From: Planctomycetota bacterium
GTDB taxonomy: Bacteria > Planctomycetota > UBA8742 > UBA2392
Direction of reading: 5' to 3'
Assembly (NCBI GenBank): GCA_016722065.1
Contig: JADKGX010000001.1
Location: 310,001-374,000 of the forward strand
DNA length: 64,000 nucleotides
The number at the start of each line of letters is the position of its first letter. The stretch's first letter is position 1. This document shows positions 1 through 8,289 of this stretch, piece by piece. Under the pieces are notes generated by a model. That model searched no databases, was not told the DNA's origin, and was given only the letters and a program-made list of their open reading frames with translations. A program made the position numbers and the translations under genes.

Positions 1-453
1 AGCCACCTGCGCATGCCCCAGGAACACGACGCAGCCACGATTGCCGCAGAGTGGATGAACATTGCCATCAGCAGTGTGGTGGCGATTGTGATGATCGCCT
101 TTGCGTTCTCGATCTACAGCAAGGCCGGGAACATTGCCAAAGTGCAGAAACTTGCCTTGCGCGACGGCAAGCCCACGGGCCTCTACACCATGGTGTTGAA
201 CAAGTATTACGTCGACGAACTGTACGACACGATGATCGTGCGGCCCCTGAAGCTGGTCTCTGACGTGCTGTTTGTGGTGGTTGACGTGGTGGTGATTGAC
301 CTGATTCTGGTTCGCGGCACAGCCGAAGTAGTGCGCGTGTCCAGCGACCTTGGCCGCCGCATCCAGACCGGGCTGGTGCGCCACTATCTGTATGCGTTTG
401 CGGTGGGCGCGGTGATTCTGACGGCGCTGTTCTTGATGATCGCCCAGCGCTAG
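1..453 (+). CDS. nuoL: NADH-quinone oxidoreductase subunit L, C-terminal fragment (5' end outside window)
   Basis: The reading frame is open from the first base, so the gene starts upstream. The visible 150 residues hold two hydrophobic segments (about residues 20-40 and 130-148) and the motif NKYYVDELYD, typical of the NuoL C-terminus just before the last transmembrane helix. NuoL is an antiporter-like proton-pumping subunit of respiratory complex I in the inner membrane. In most genomes nuoM and nuoN follow nuoL. Here the gene ends at a terminator hairpin and the next genes point the other way, so nuoM and nuoN must lie elsewhere or upstream. Confidence is good because of the motif; only the tail can be read. 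Confidence 0.85.
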   Translation, partial: SHLRMPQEHDAATIAAEWMNIAISSVVAIVMIAFAFSIYSKAGNIAKVQKLALRDGKPTGLYTMVLNKYYVDELYDTMIVRPLKLVSDVLFVVVDVVVIDLILVRGTAEVVRVSSDLGRRIQTGLVRHYLYAFAVGAVILTALFLMIAQR

Positions 454-480
454 CCAGCCCTGCAATTCAGCCTGACCGGC

Positions 481-513
481 AAGCCCGCGCCTGTGCGCGG
501 GCTTCTTGTTTTG
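481..513 (+). terminator. Rho-independent terminator after nuoL
   Basis: A 10-bp perfect GC-rich stem (AAGCCCGCGC / GCGCGGGCTT, arms 481-490 and 495-504) with a 4-base loop is followed by a T-rich run. It lies 28 bases after the nuoL stop and just before the convergent gene ending at 517, so it may stop transcription from both sides. Confidence 0.8.
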
Positions 514-516
514 GGC

Positions 517-1275
517 TTACCGGCGGCGGGTTCGAAAGGGCGCCCGAACCAGCAGTATCAGGCCGGCCACAAGGGCCGTGATGGCGCAAACAGCCAACGG
601 GTAGTGCAGCTTCAGCGTCAGGCCGCCAATGAAGGCAAACACCGGGCCATCGGGCTGGGCGCGAATCAGGCGGTCGACAACCAGGTGCACCACCAGCGCC
701 ACCAACGCCACAACCAGAATGCCAACCGAGCCGTTCTTGAGGTCCTGCCGCGAGGGCGCCATGCCCAGCGTGAAGCACATGGCAAAGTACAGAAACAGCC
801 ATGTGCGCCAACTGGCCAGTGAAGCCGTCTCCAGGGCCAGTTGCAGGTCACGCAACACCAGCCCGGCCAAGTCCCACAAAAAGGCAAGCTGGCTGGTCTG
901 CACGCCTTGTGCGCGAACGGCATAGAAGTTCACGGGGCTGGCCAGCAGCACACCCAGCAGCCAAAGGCAAATCGTGCAGCCCAACAACGGCGCCAGGCTG
1001 ATGATCACGTCACCAACGTACTTCAACTTGGGCGGGCCGTGCCGCACTTCGCCGCTGCCGTCGGATCGAAACAGCACCATCGAGTGAATCTTGGCGCCGG
1101 TCAAAAGGCAGCCCGCGGCATGGGACAGCTCGTGCACCGCCACGCCCGGCGCGATCAGCCAGGCCAGCGCCTTGCCCGGCAAGGCCCGTATCCAAAGCGC
1201 CCGCAACCCGTAGGTGCACAGGATCAACAGTGCAACGCCAAGAAACAGGTTCAGAAACGCAGCAAGGGTGGGCAT
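517..1275 (-). CDS. Integral membrane protein with an HExxH site, M50-like peptidase candidate
   Basis: A 252-residue, strongly hydrophobic protein with about five or six predicted membrane segments. The motif VAVHELSHAAG near residue 48 contains HExxH inside a hydrophobic stretch, as in M50 site-2-type intramembrane metalloproteases. I do not see a clear second M50 zinc-ligand motif (NxxPxxxLDG), so catalytic activity is unproven. The ATG at 1275 is chosen because the frame upstream is an Arg-rich shadow of the next gene. It follows the diguanylate cyclase on the same strand with 41 bases between them and could be co-transcribed. It may instead be a non-proteolytic M50-like membrane protein. 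Confidence 0.6.
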   Translation of the reverse strand: MPTLAAFLNLFLGVALLILCTYGLRALWIRALPGKALAWLIAPGVAVHELSHAAGCLLTGAKIHSMVLFRSDGSGEVRHGPPKLKYVGDVIISLAPLLGCTICLWLLGVLLASPVNFYAVRAQGVQTSQLAFLWDLAGLVLRDLQLALETASLASWRTWLFLYFAMCFTLGMAPSRQDLKNGSVGILVVALVALVVHLVVDRLIRAQPDGPVFAFIGGLTLKLHYPLAVCAITALVAGLILLVRAPFRTRRR

Positions 1276-1316
1276 AGGCGGCGGAAATGGGGCGGTGTTA
1301 TGGGCGACACGGGCGG

Positions 1317-2846
1317 CTAGAAGAAGTCCCCGTCCTCGGCCAGGCGCACCTGGTTCTTGCCGTTGTGCTTGCAGTAATACAGGGCTTTGTCGGCTGCGCG
1401 CAGCAACTGGTCTTCGGTGGTGGTGCCCTTGTTCATGCAGGCCAGACCCACCGAAACGGTCACGCCAATCACCTTGCCGGGCTCGTCCAGCAGCGGGATT
1501 TCGATTTCGCTGATCTTGCGGCGAATCTGTTCGCCCTTGACGCGTGCGGCCTCGCCGACTGTTTCTGGCATGATCACGCACACTTCTTCGCCGCCGTAAC
1601 GGCACACAGTATCGAGGTCGCGGAAGCTTACTTTCAGCAGGGCTGCGACCTGTTCCAGCACGCGGTCGCCCTGCTGGTGGCCCCAGGTGTCGTTGACTTT
1701 CTTGAAGTCGTCGATGTCCAGAATCAGCAGCGAAAGGTCGCGCTCGTAACGCAGGGCACGGCGGAATTCGACGACCAGTTGCTCGTCAAAGACGCGGCGA
1801 TTGAACAGCGTGGTCAGGCGGTCCTGGCGGCTTTGCTGCTTGATGCGGTCCAGGTTCTCGTGGTTCTGAATGACCACGCCCAGAAAGTCGGCAATGGTCA
1901 TGATCAAGTCCTTGATCGATTCCTGAATCGGCTTGTGGCTGGCGTAAAAGCGCTGCAGGTTCTTGGGCAGACCCACCTGCAACAGCCCACGAACCTCCGT
2001 GCCGCTGCGAATCGGGGCCACATGCGTGCCCGTGGCATCGACGGCAAGGGGCATCTTGCCCTGCAGAACGCCCTGGTAGACCTCGTTCTCCTGCTGGCGC
2101 AGCTTCTGGGTGTTACGAAAGGGGTTGGCGTACTTCACTTCCAGTTCGCCCCACTGGTCCTTCAGCATCACCACGCACGACGAAAACTGCGCGTCGTTGA
2201 CCATCGTCAAGGCCGCTTCCTTGAACACATCGTTGATCTGTTCCAGTTCCAGCAGGCGCTTGGTCAGCAGCGGAATGGCGCGCAGCACTTCCGCCAGTGC
2301 ACCAACGCGGGTGTTGGCTTCCAGTACTTCCAGTGACTTGCGCTGGGCGTCCTTGGCGGCGCGTTGCGCGGCCAGGGTAAGCTCGCGGTTGAAGTCGCTT
2401 TCGGTGCGCAGCTTGTGTTCCAGCTTGACCTGTTCGCTGACATCGCGGGCGCTGCCCACCTGCAGCACGCGACCGGAATGCAGAATCAAGGTGAAGCGCA
2501 CCTCCAGGTGGCGCACGTCGCCGTCGCTGCGCACGGCGCGAAAGCGCATTACGCCCGAATCGCCGGGGTTGCGGGCCGACGCACGCTGGGTGCGAACCAC
2601 TTCGCGGTCGTCTTCGTGAATGATGCTCATGGTGCCCACGGGCTGCCTGGCTTCCACCAGTTGCTCGCGGGTAAAGCCCAGTAACTCGCACAGGGCCGGG
2701 TTGACTTTGACGAACACGTCGGTTTCCGGGTCAAGCACGTACTGGCCGTCCACGGAAGACTCGAAGTGGGCTTGCAGCAGGCTGGGCTGGACGGTAGCTG
2801 TGGGTCGATCCATGGCACCTTGCCGGCTTGCCCCGCCCGGGGTCAT
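1317..2846 (-). CDS. PAS-GAF-GGDEF diguanylate cyclase
   Basis: A 509-residue protein expected to make cyclic di-GMP from two GTP. An N-terminal PAS domain (about residues 22-135, with an NPALCELLGF motif) leads through a helical linker to a GAF-like region (about 175-330) and a C-terminal GGDEF domain (about 345-505). The active-site signature reads GGEEV (residues 418-422), an accepted variant with the acidic residues present. The upstream RDLD fits the RxxD inhibitory I-site spacing, so product feedback is likely. There is no membrane segment, so the protein is cytoplasmic. The start ATG overlaps the stop of the upstream gene (ATGA), which suggests translational coupling. No EAL domain is attached. 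Confidence 0.9.
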   Translation of the reverse strand: MTPGGASRQGAMDRPTATVQPSLLQAHFESSVDGQYVLDPETDVFVKVNPALCELLGFTREQLVEARQPVGTMSIIHEDDREVVRTQRASARNPGDSGVMRFRAVRSDGDVRHLEVRFTLILHSGRVLQVGSARDVSEQVKLEHKLRTESDFNRELTLAAQRAAKDAQRKSLEVLEANTRVGALAEVLRAIPLLTKRLLELEQINDVFKEAALTMVNDAQFSSCVVMLKDQWGELEVKYANPFRNTQKLRQQENEVYQGVLQGKMPLAVDATGTHVAPIRSGTEVRGLLQVGLPKNLQRFYASHKPIQESIKDLIMTIADFLGVVIQNHENLDRIKQQSRQDRLTTLFNRRVFDEQLVVEFRRALRYERDLSLLILDIDDFKKVNDTWGHQQGDRVLEQVAALLKVSFRDLDTVCRYGGEEVCVIMPETVGEAARVKGEQIRRKISEIEIPLLDEPGKVIGVTVSVGLACMNKGTTTEDQLLRAADKALYYCKHNGKNQVRLAEDGDFF

Positions 2847-3571
2847 GCCGCGGATTGCTGACGCTCGCTTGGCGCCACAACCGCGTCAAACACACGCACC
2901 GATGGGTCGCGACGCGCGATCACCTCGTTGCACACCACGCCCCGAAGGGCGACTTCCTGGTCAAAGGCCTCGTCAATCTGCGCTTCGGCCAAGGAGGCTA
3001 ACACGGGTGCTGGCACCGCCGGGCAACGTTCGGTGTCCGCCCCGGTTACGTAATTCGGTGTATCCTCAACCTCTTGCACGACTTCTGCATCGACTTCTGC
3101 CGCCATGTTCACTGCCATTTCCCGGCTGGAAACGGGCGACAGCTCCGGTACCGCGCCATAGGCGCCACTTGAGACTTGCAGCATAGCAACTTCCGCCAGC
3201 CTTACACTCTCGGACTCATCAAACACCTCAACCGGCTGGTTACTTCCACTGTCCCCGGCGACCACAGTCTCTATTGCACGATCTTCATAAACCCGGCCGG
3301 AATCCTGCGGCACCACCACCAGGGCACTTGCCGCACGGCCTGAATGGGCGGCCGCCACCCGGGCCGGGGTCTCGACGGCTGGCTTGCGGGCGCTTAGCGG
3401 CTCCGGTTTGCCGGCAAGTCCGCGACCGGAATCGGCGGTCTCGGGCGCGGGTGGTTTGGCGGCCTTGCGCGACTTGAAGTGCTTCAAGGCGAACTCGCCT
3501 GCCACAAAGGCCACAAGCAGGGCGGCCACGACAAAGGCGATGTACGGAATGGCTTGCATCAGTGCCAGCAT
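2843..3571 (-). CDS. Single-pass membrane protein with long Ala/Pro/Val-rich tail, unknown function
   Basis: A 242-residue protein. Residues 4-27 form one hydrophobic helix, a short basic stretch (KHFKSRK) follows, and then a long acidic, Ala/Pro/Val-rich region with no fold I recognise. The start at 3571 is supported by AAGGAG seven bases upstream. The ATG overlap with the downstream diguanylate cyclase implies coupled translation, so a role as a membrane-anchored partner or scaffold for that enzyme is possible but only inferred from position. It diverges from kdsB across 45 bp. No homologous family was recognised. Confidence 0.7.
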   Translation of the reverse strand: MLALMQAIPYIAFVVAALLVAFVAGEFALKHFKSRKAAKPPAPETADSGRGLAGKPEPLSARKPAVETPARVAAAHSGRAASALVVVPQDSGRVYEDRAIETVVAGDSGSNQPVEVFDESESVRLAEVAMLQVSSGAYGAVPELSPVSSREMAVNMAAEVDAEVVQEVEDTPNYVTGADTERCPAVPAPVLASLAEAQIDEAFDQEVALRGVVCNEVIARRDPSVRVFDAVVAPSERQQSAA

Positions 3572-3616
3572 CTTTGTGCTCCTTGCCGTCGTCCACCTGT
3601 GGGGTACGATGCGGCG

Positions 3617-4384
3617 ATGACCCGAGTGCTTGCTGTGATTCCTGCGCGCCTGGCCTCCACACGCCTGCCGCGCAAGGTGCTGCTGAACAAGACTGGCAAG
3701 ACCCTGATCCAGCATGTCTGGGAGGGCGCCAAGTCCTGCCCCGCTATCGACAAACTTGTCGTCGCAACTGATGCCGAAGAAGTGAAGGCTGCGGTGCGCA
3801 AGTTCGGGGGCGAGTCGATCATGACCAGCGAATCCTGCCAAAGCGGCACAGACCGCGTGGCCGAGGCCGCGCGCAGCTATCCGGGCTTTGACATCATCGT
3901 CAACGTGCAGGGCGACGAGCCCGAGATGGCCAAGGAACCGTTACAGGCGTTGATTGAGGGTATGCTCAAGCGCAGCCCCGAAATGGGCACCGTGGCCGTT
4001 GCCTGGCCCCATGGTGTGCCCTTGAGTGAGCCCGGCTTCGTCAAGGTTGTGACGGACCTGCGCGGCAACGCGCTTTACTTCAGCCGCAGCCCGATTCCGT
4101 TCTACCGCGACAACCCCGATGCAGCGCCCGAATCCCTGCGCGCTGACGGCCAGCCGCGATACTGGAAGCACGTTGGCCTGTACGCCTACCATGCGGCCTT
4201 TCTGCAGAAGTACGCGTCCATGAAGCCCACGGCGCTGGAACAAGCCGAGGGCCTGGAACAACTGCGCGCCCTGGAAAACGGCCACCGCATTGCGGTCTTC
4301 CCGACGGCCTACAGCGGCTACGAGGTCAACACTCCGGCGGACTACGAAGCCTTCGTCGCCCGCGAGCTGGCCCGCAAGGTTTAG
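3617..4384 (+). CDS. kdsB: 3-deoxy-manno-octulosonate cytidylyltransferase (CMP-Kdo synthetase)
   Basis: A 255-residue cytoplasmic enzyme that activates Kdo with CTP to CMP-Kdo, the donor for Kdo transfer to lipid A. Supporting motifs are the N-terminal nucleotide-binding IPARLASTRLPRK, the VQGDEP metal/nucleotide site near residue 100, WKHVGLYAY in the centre and GYEVNTPADYE near the end, all characteristic of KdsB. The length matches the family (about 245-260). The ATG at 3617 directly precedes the conserved N-terminus. The gene is transcribed alone, divergent from the 3571 gene. The isomerase for the first Kdo step (kdsD) lies at 24.8 kb, so the Kdo genes are scattered. Confidence 0.95.
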   Translation: MTRVLAVIPARLASTRLPRKVLLNKTGKTLIQHVWEGAKSCPAIDKLVVATDAEEVKAAVRKFGGESIMTSESCQSGTDRVAEAARSYPGFDIIVNVQGDEPEMAKEPLQALIEGMLKRSPEMGTVAVAWPHGVPLSEPGFVKVVTDLRGNALYFSRSPIPFYRDNPDAAPESLRADGQPRYWKHVGLYAYHAAFLQKYASMKPTALEQAEGLEQLRALENGHRIAVFPTAYSGYEVNTPADYEAFVARELARKV

Positions 4385-4453
4385 GTTCCCGCCAAGCACC
4401 TCCATACCATAGCACGAAGAAGGACACCCAAGGCGACGGCCAGCTTGTTGACC

Positions 4454-4570
4454 ACTGCCCCGCCTGCAAGGGCGGGGGCGACGGCACCTGTGTTACCCGC
4501 TGGCTGGTGAACCTATCGGTGCCAAGGTTGCCGCCGCCCCCAGCCTTGCGGCTGGGGCTGCAACGGCGAC
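4454..4570. repeat. Inverted pair of GC-rich GNRA-loop palindromes
   Basis: Two hairpins lie tail to tail in the spacer after kdsB. The first (4457-4476, plus) has arms CCCCGCCT and GGGCGGGG around a GCAA loop, and continues with CGACGGCACC. The second (4535-4554) reads on the minus strand as arms CCCCAGCC and GGCTGGGG around GCAA, and continues with GCGGCGGCAAC. Stem sequences differ while pairing, the GCAA loop and the 3' flank are kept. The same family makes up the array at 9.4-9.8 kb. The 190-bp spacer holds nothing else that I can see. Confidence 0.7.
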
Positions 4571-4575
4571 CGCAA

Positions 4576-4911
4576 TCAACGCCGGGCGCCACAGGCGTTC
4601 GCCGGCGGCATGAAGGCCGAACTTACTGCGGCGTTGGCCGGTGGTGTGCGCGCCGGGAACTCGGAATCGTGGTACAGATTCCAGAAGTGGCCATAGCCGT
4701 ACATGGCCAGATAGATCATCACCAGCGCAAAGGTGCCCACAACGTACCAGCCCCAGCGCACCAGCGGCTGGTTGGTGTGGGCCTCCAGCAACCGGGCCGG
4801 CCACCAGATACCTGCCACTACGGCAATCGCCGTGAAGATCACGGTCACGAAGACCCGCAGCCACTCGACATCGAGCAGGAAGGTCCAGAACTCTCTGAGG
4901 AACTCCATCAT
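4576..4911 (-). CDS. Small two-helix membrane protein, unknown function
   Basis: A 111-residue protein with two hydrophobic segments (about residues 17-34 and 50-68) rich in aromatic residues (Trp, Tyr), a short polar link between them and a tail of about 40 residues. Two adjacent ATG codons (4911 and 4908) could both start it; neither has a strong ribosome-binding site. It is the last gene of the minus-strand lipid A block, 82 bases after the acyltransferase gene, so a role in the cell envelope is plausible but inferred from position only. No family recognised. Confidence 0.6.
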   Translation of the reverse strand: MMEFLREFWTFLLDVEWLRVFVTVIFTAIAVVAGIWWPARLLEAHTNQPLVRWGWYVVGTFALVMIYLAMYGYGHFWNLYHDSEFPARTPPANAAVSSAFMPPANACGARR

Positions 4912-4993
4912 GATGCCCGGGCGCCTTGCAGCAGACTCACCACATATATGGTACGTCTGAACCCGCCCAACGGCAGCGCTTGCTTGGGCGTGG

Positions 4994-6031
4994 CTAAACG
5001 CGGCTGGCAATCAAGGCGTCACGTTCGGCTTTGCCCCAGCGTGTGCCAAGGTCCGCGTAGGCATCGCCCCAGCCCGGCTTGCGGGCCTTGAAGCGCCGGT
5101 GCGCCCACAGGTATTGCTCTGGCGCCTGGGCAATGAAGTTTTGCAGGCTGTCGCGGTAGTCCGCCACAATGGCCATGGGCGGCGTGTCAGGCGCATAGGC
5201 CAGCAGCCGTGTGGGCAGATACTTGAAGTGAAAGCGCTCTCCGTCGCGCACCATCGCGGCATGGCCGATGCGGCCGCCGCCCCGCACAGCCAGGCGCGCG
5301 AAATCCGCCTGCCAGGTGCAGGGAATGCCGAAGAAGGTTTCCACCGGCGCAAAGTCGCCGCCGTTCTGGTCAACCAGCACGCCGACACTGCGGTTTTCAC
5401 GCAGGGCACGGGCATAGGCCCTGGCGCCGCCTTTGTTCTCGTGCACTTCGTTGCCGTAGACCTGCCGGGCGCGCTTCATCAGCTTGCCCAGCGCCGGCGG
5501 GGCCACGGGTTTGGCAATCACCATCAAGGGCGCAAAGCCAAAGCGGTTCACATTGAAGGTGCCGACTTCCCAGTTGCCAAAGTGCGCGGCCAGTATGAAC
5601 GCGGCCTTGCCTTCACCGACCCATTGAATGTAGGGGTCGTCCTTCTCACAGCCCGAGATATAGCGCGTGCCGCGCCCGCGCGAAAAGCAGCGCGGCGCCA
5701 GCATGTAATCGGCAAACAGAAAGCAGAAGTGCCGCATGCTGGTCTTGGCAATGCGGGTGCGTTCGGCCAGCGGCTTGTCCGGAAAGCAAAGGTCCACGTT
5801 GCGCAAAGAGGTATTGCGCAGCCGCGCCAGAAACGTCCAGCCAAACCAGGCCACAACGCGCGCCCAAAAATACGCCCAGTGCGGCCCGAACAACGTGGCC
5901 CCGAACGCCGCTACCCGCAGCCAGAATTCGGTAAACATGCGCAGCGGCCAGGCGGCCAGCAGGCGTGAACCCAGGCGCTTCTTCTTTTTCTTCTTCTTCG
6001 GCTTGTCGGCCACGGCGGGACAGTGCGGCAT
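4994..6031 (-). CDS. LpxL/HtrB-type lipid A acyltransferase, paralogue 1
   Basis: A 345-residue member of the lysophospholipid acyltransferase family that adds secondary acyl chains to lipid A. The catalytic H(X)4E motif is seen as HFGNWE (His150, Glu155), with downstream VDQNGG and GIPCTWQADFARLA blocks as in LpxL, and a C-terminal EQYLWAHRRFK typical of the family. A run of lysines (residues 11-18) precedes a hydrophobic N-terminal helix that likely anchors the enzyme to the inner membrane. It lies 36 bases after a close paralogue and in line with lpxK, supporting a lipid A role. Which acyl chain and which position each copy uses cannot be read from sequence. Confidence 0.88.
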   Translation of the reverse strand: MPHCPAVADKPKKKKKKKRLGSRLLAAWPLRMFTEFWLRVAAFGATLFGPHWAYFWARVVAWFGWTFLARLRNTSLRNVDLCFPDKPLAERTRIAKTSMRHFCFLFADYMLAPRCFSRGRGTRYISGCEKDDPYIQWVGEGKAAFILAAHFGNWEVGTFNVNRFGFAPLMVIAKPVAPPALGKLMKRARQVYGNEVHENKGGARAYARALRENRSVGVLVDQNGGDFAPVETFFGIPCTWQADFARLAVRGGGRIGHAAMVRDGERFHFKYLPTRLLAYAPDTPPMAIVADYRDSLQNFIAQAPEQYLWAHRRFKARKPGWGDAYADLGTRWGKAERDALIASRV

Positions 6032-6067
6032 GCAGGCCGGCCCGTCAAGGGCGCACGCGGCACGGGC

Positions 6068-7135
6068 TCAAGCCTGGCTGCGGCTTGCAATCAGGGCGTC
6101 GCGTTCGGGCTTGCCCCATCGCCTGCCAAGGTCGGCATAGGCATCGCCCCAGCCGGGCCGGGTCGCCTTGAAGCGGCGGTGCATCCAGAAGTACTGTTCC
6201 GGGTTGGCGGCAATCAGCCGCTGCAGGTGGTCTCGGTAGTCGCGCATCAACTGCATCGGGTCGGCGTCGGGCGGGTAATGCAACAGCAGCGGCTCCAGAA
6301 ACTCGAACTGAAACCGTTCGCCCACCCGGCGCGCAAAGGTGTGGGCCAGGCGGCCGCCACCGCGCAGGCACAGGCGCGTGAAATCGGCCTGCCAGGTGCA
6401 GGCAATGCCAAAGAACGTTTCCACCGGCCCGTTCTTGCCACCGTTTTGGTCCACCAGCACGGCCACGCGCCGGCGTTCCTTGATCGCGCGCATGTAGGCC
6501 TTGGCGCCGCCTTCGGCCCCTACCACCTCATTTCCCAGCGCGCGGCGACAGCGCACAATCCAGCGATTGACCAGCGGCGGCCGAAGTTCCTTGGCAATCA
6601 CAAGCAACTGGTCGCGGTGCAGACGGCCCACGTTCCAACTGGCAATTTCCCAGTTGCCAAAATGCGCCGACAGGTTGAAGGCAGGCTTGTCCTCAAAGAA
6701 CCACTGTATATAGGCGTGGTCGTCGGCAGTGGCCTTGAAGTAGCGCTGCCAGCGGGTATCGGTGATATATCGGGGTGCCAGCAGGCAATCAATGAAGGCA
6801 TAGCCAAAGTGCCGCACGCTGGCCTTGGCAATGCGGGTGCGTTCTGCCAGCGGCAGTTCGGCCAGGCACAGGTCGACGTTTCGCAGCGAGACACCCCGCA
6901 GCCGCGGCATCAAATGCCAGGCCAGAAAGGCCGCGCAACGCACGTTGAAGTACGCCCAGGCCGGGCCGAACAGCGTGATCCAGAACGCCGCCGCACGCAG
7001 ATAAAGCTCTATCAAGACCCGCGTTGGCCCCCACAGCACCATGCGGGAACCCAGCGACCTCTTGCGCGGTTTTTTTCCGGGCTTGGCCACAGGCAAAGAT
7101 TGAATCGCGTCGCGCGCGGCGTCAATTCCCACCAT
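6068..7135 (-). CDS. LpxL/HtrB-type lipid A acyltransferase, paralogue 2
   Basis: A 355-residue paralogue of the gene at 4994-6031, with the same order of motifs: basic N-terminus, membrane-anchoring helix (about residues 34-66), HFGNWE (His158, Glu163), VDQNGG, CTWQADFTRL and EQYFWMHRRFK. The two copies share the C-terminal pattern PGWGDAYADLG, so they arose by tandem duplication. Like LpxL and LpxM they may act one after the other on Kdo2-lipid precursors. The gene sits 26 bases downstream of lpxK on the same strand, consistent with one transcript. I assign the family, not the individual specificity. Confidence 0.88.
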   Translation of the reverse strand: MVGIDAARDAIQSLPVAKPGKKPRKRSLGSRMVLWGPTRVLIELYLRAAAFWITLFGPAWAYFNVRCAAFLAWHLMPRLRGVSLRNVDLCLAELPLAERTRIAKASVRHFGYAFIDCLLAPRYITDTRWQRYFKATADDHAYIQWFFEDKPAFNLSAHFGNWEIASWNVGRLHRDQLLVIAKELRPPLVNRWIVRCRRALGNEVVGAEGGAKAYMRAIKERRRVAVLVDQNGGKNGPVETFFGIACTWQADFTRLCLRGGGRLAHTFARRVGERFQFEFLEPLLLHYPPDADPMQLMRDYRDHLQRLIAANPEQYFWMHRRFKATRPGWGDAYADLGRRWGKPERDALIASRSQA

Positions 7136-7161
7136 CTGGTTTTTGGCCAGGCTGCGGGCGG

Positions 7162-8226
7162 CTACTGCAACGCCGCACCCAGGGCGGCCTTGAGGGCGTC
7201 TTCGCCCTGCAGAATCGTGAACTTCACGCGCAGCTCAAGAATCGGCAGCGATGTTCGCGGCAGGTTGGCGCGCAGCTTGACGGCGTCTTTTTGTGTGCAC
7301 AGGCCCAGCTTGGCGCCTTGTTCTTTGGCCGCGTCAAGAAAGGGCATCACCTGCCGTTCGAACTCGCGGCCGGCCACATGGGCGTGGTCGTCCAGCCGCA
7401 GCAAGCCCATCCCGCTGATCACCGCGCCCAGTTTTTCCAATGTGCGCTGAAAGCCCACCGGGTTTCCTATGCCGCAAAAGGGCGCGACGATTTTTCCGGC
7501 CAGGTCTGCCGGCGGCAACTCGCGCCCCGTGGCAAGGTCCACCAGCGTGCTTGGCACGTGCGCAGCGTGGGCAATGCCACCGACAAACCCCTTGCAGCGA
7601 ATGGTGTCTTCCAGGTCGCGCAGGCGCTGCGGCGTTGCCACGTCGGCGCGTGTGAAAATGGCAAACCGCGCCCGGCGCACGTTGCGAATCGGCTCCCGCA
7701 GCAGCCCGCGCGGCAACATGCGGCCAAAGCCAAAGGGGTTCAGCGCGTCAAACAGCAGAATGTCCAGGTTGCGCGCCAGACGCACATGGCTGAAGCCGTC
7801 GTCCAGAACCACTACGTCTGCACCTTGCTGTTTTGCGCTGGCTGCACCCTGCACGCGGTCAGGGTTCTGAACATGCAGCACGCCGGGGCACAGTTCCTCC
7901 AGCACTCGTTGCTCGTCGTTGCCGCTTGCGCTGGCCTTGTAGCCGCGGCTGACAATCGCCGGTTGGCGCCCGGCCTGTTGAAGCGCCTGCACCACCCAGG
8001 CCACAGCCGGGGTTTTGCCCGTGCCGCCGGTTGTCAGGTTGCCGACACAGATGACCGGCAGCTCAGGCTGATGGCGCCGCAACAGGCCGCAGCGGTACAG
8101 GCCCAGTCGGGTAACCGCACCCAGGGCAAAGGGCCACGATGCCAGGCGCAGAAAGGCACGCTTGAGGGCAGCACCGGCGCCGCGTTGCTGGCCGGAAATC
8201 AGATCAATGAAATCGCGCTGGCTCAC
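7162..8226 (-). CDS. lpxK: Tetraacyldisaccharide 4'-kinase
   Basis: A 354-residue membrane-associated kinase that phosphorylates the 4' position of the tetraacyldisaccharide to give lipid IVA. The P-loop GGTGKTP (around residues 67-73) follows the family-typical VICVGNLTTGG, and the LDDGFSH block with the catalytic Asp-Asp comes later. The conserved VSRGY and FCGIGNP blocks are also present. Length is usual for LpxK (about 325-360). The hydrophobic N-terminal part (about residues 20-50) matches the membrane-binding helix of known LpxK. The two LpxL-type genes follow directly, an arrangement that fits the order of the pathway. Confidence 0.95.
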   Translation of the reverse strand: MSQRDFIDLISGQQRGAGAALKRAFLRLASWPFALGAVTRLGLYRCGLLRRHQPELPVICVGNLTTGGTGKTPAVAWVVQALQQAGRQPAIVSRGYKASASGNDEQRVLEELCPGVLHVQNPDRVQGAASAKQQGADVVVLDDGFSHVRLARNLDILLFDALNPFGFGRMLPRGLLREPIRNVRRARFAIFTRADVATPQRLRDLEDTIRCKGFVGGIAHAAHVPSTLVDLATGRELPPADLAGKIVAPFCGIGNPVGFQRTLEKLGAVISGMGLLRLDDHAHVAGREFERQVMPFLDAAKEQGAKLGLCTQKDAVKLRANLPRTSLPILELRVKFTILQGEDALKAALGAALQ

Positions 8227-8289
8227 GGCCGCATTGTGCCCAAGAACCTGCCTTGTGTCCTGTGTCTGGTGGGCCGGCCCGTTGGCTGG

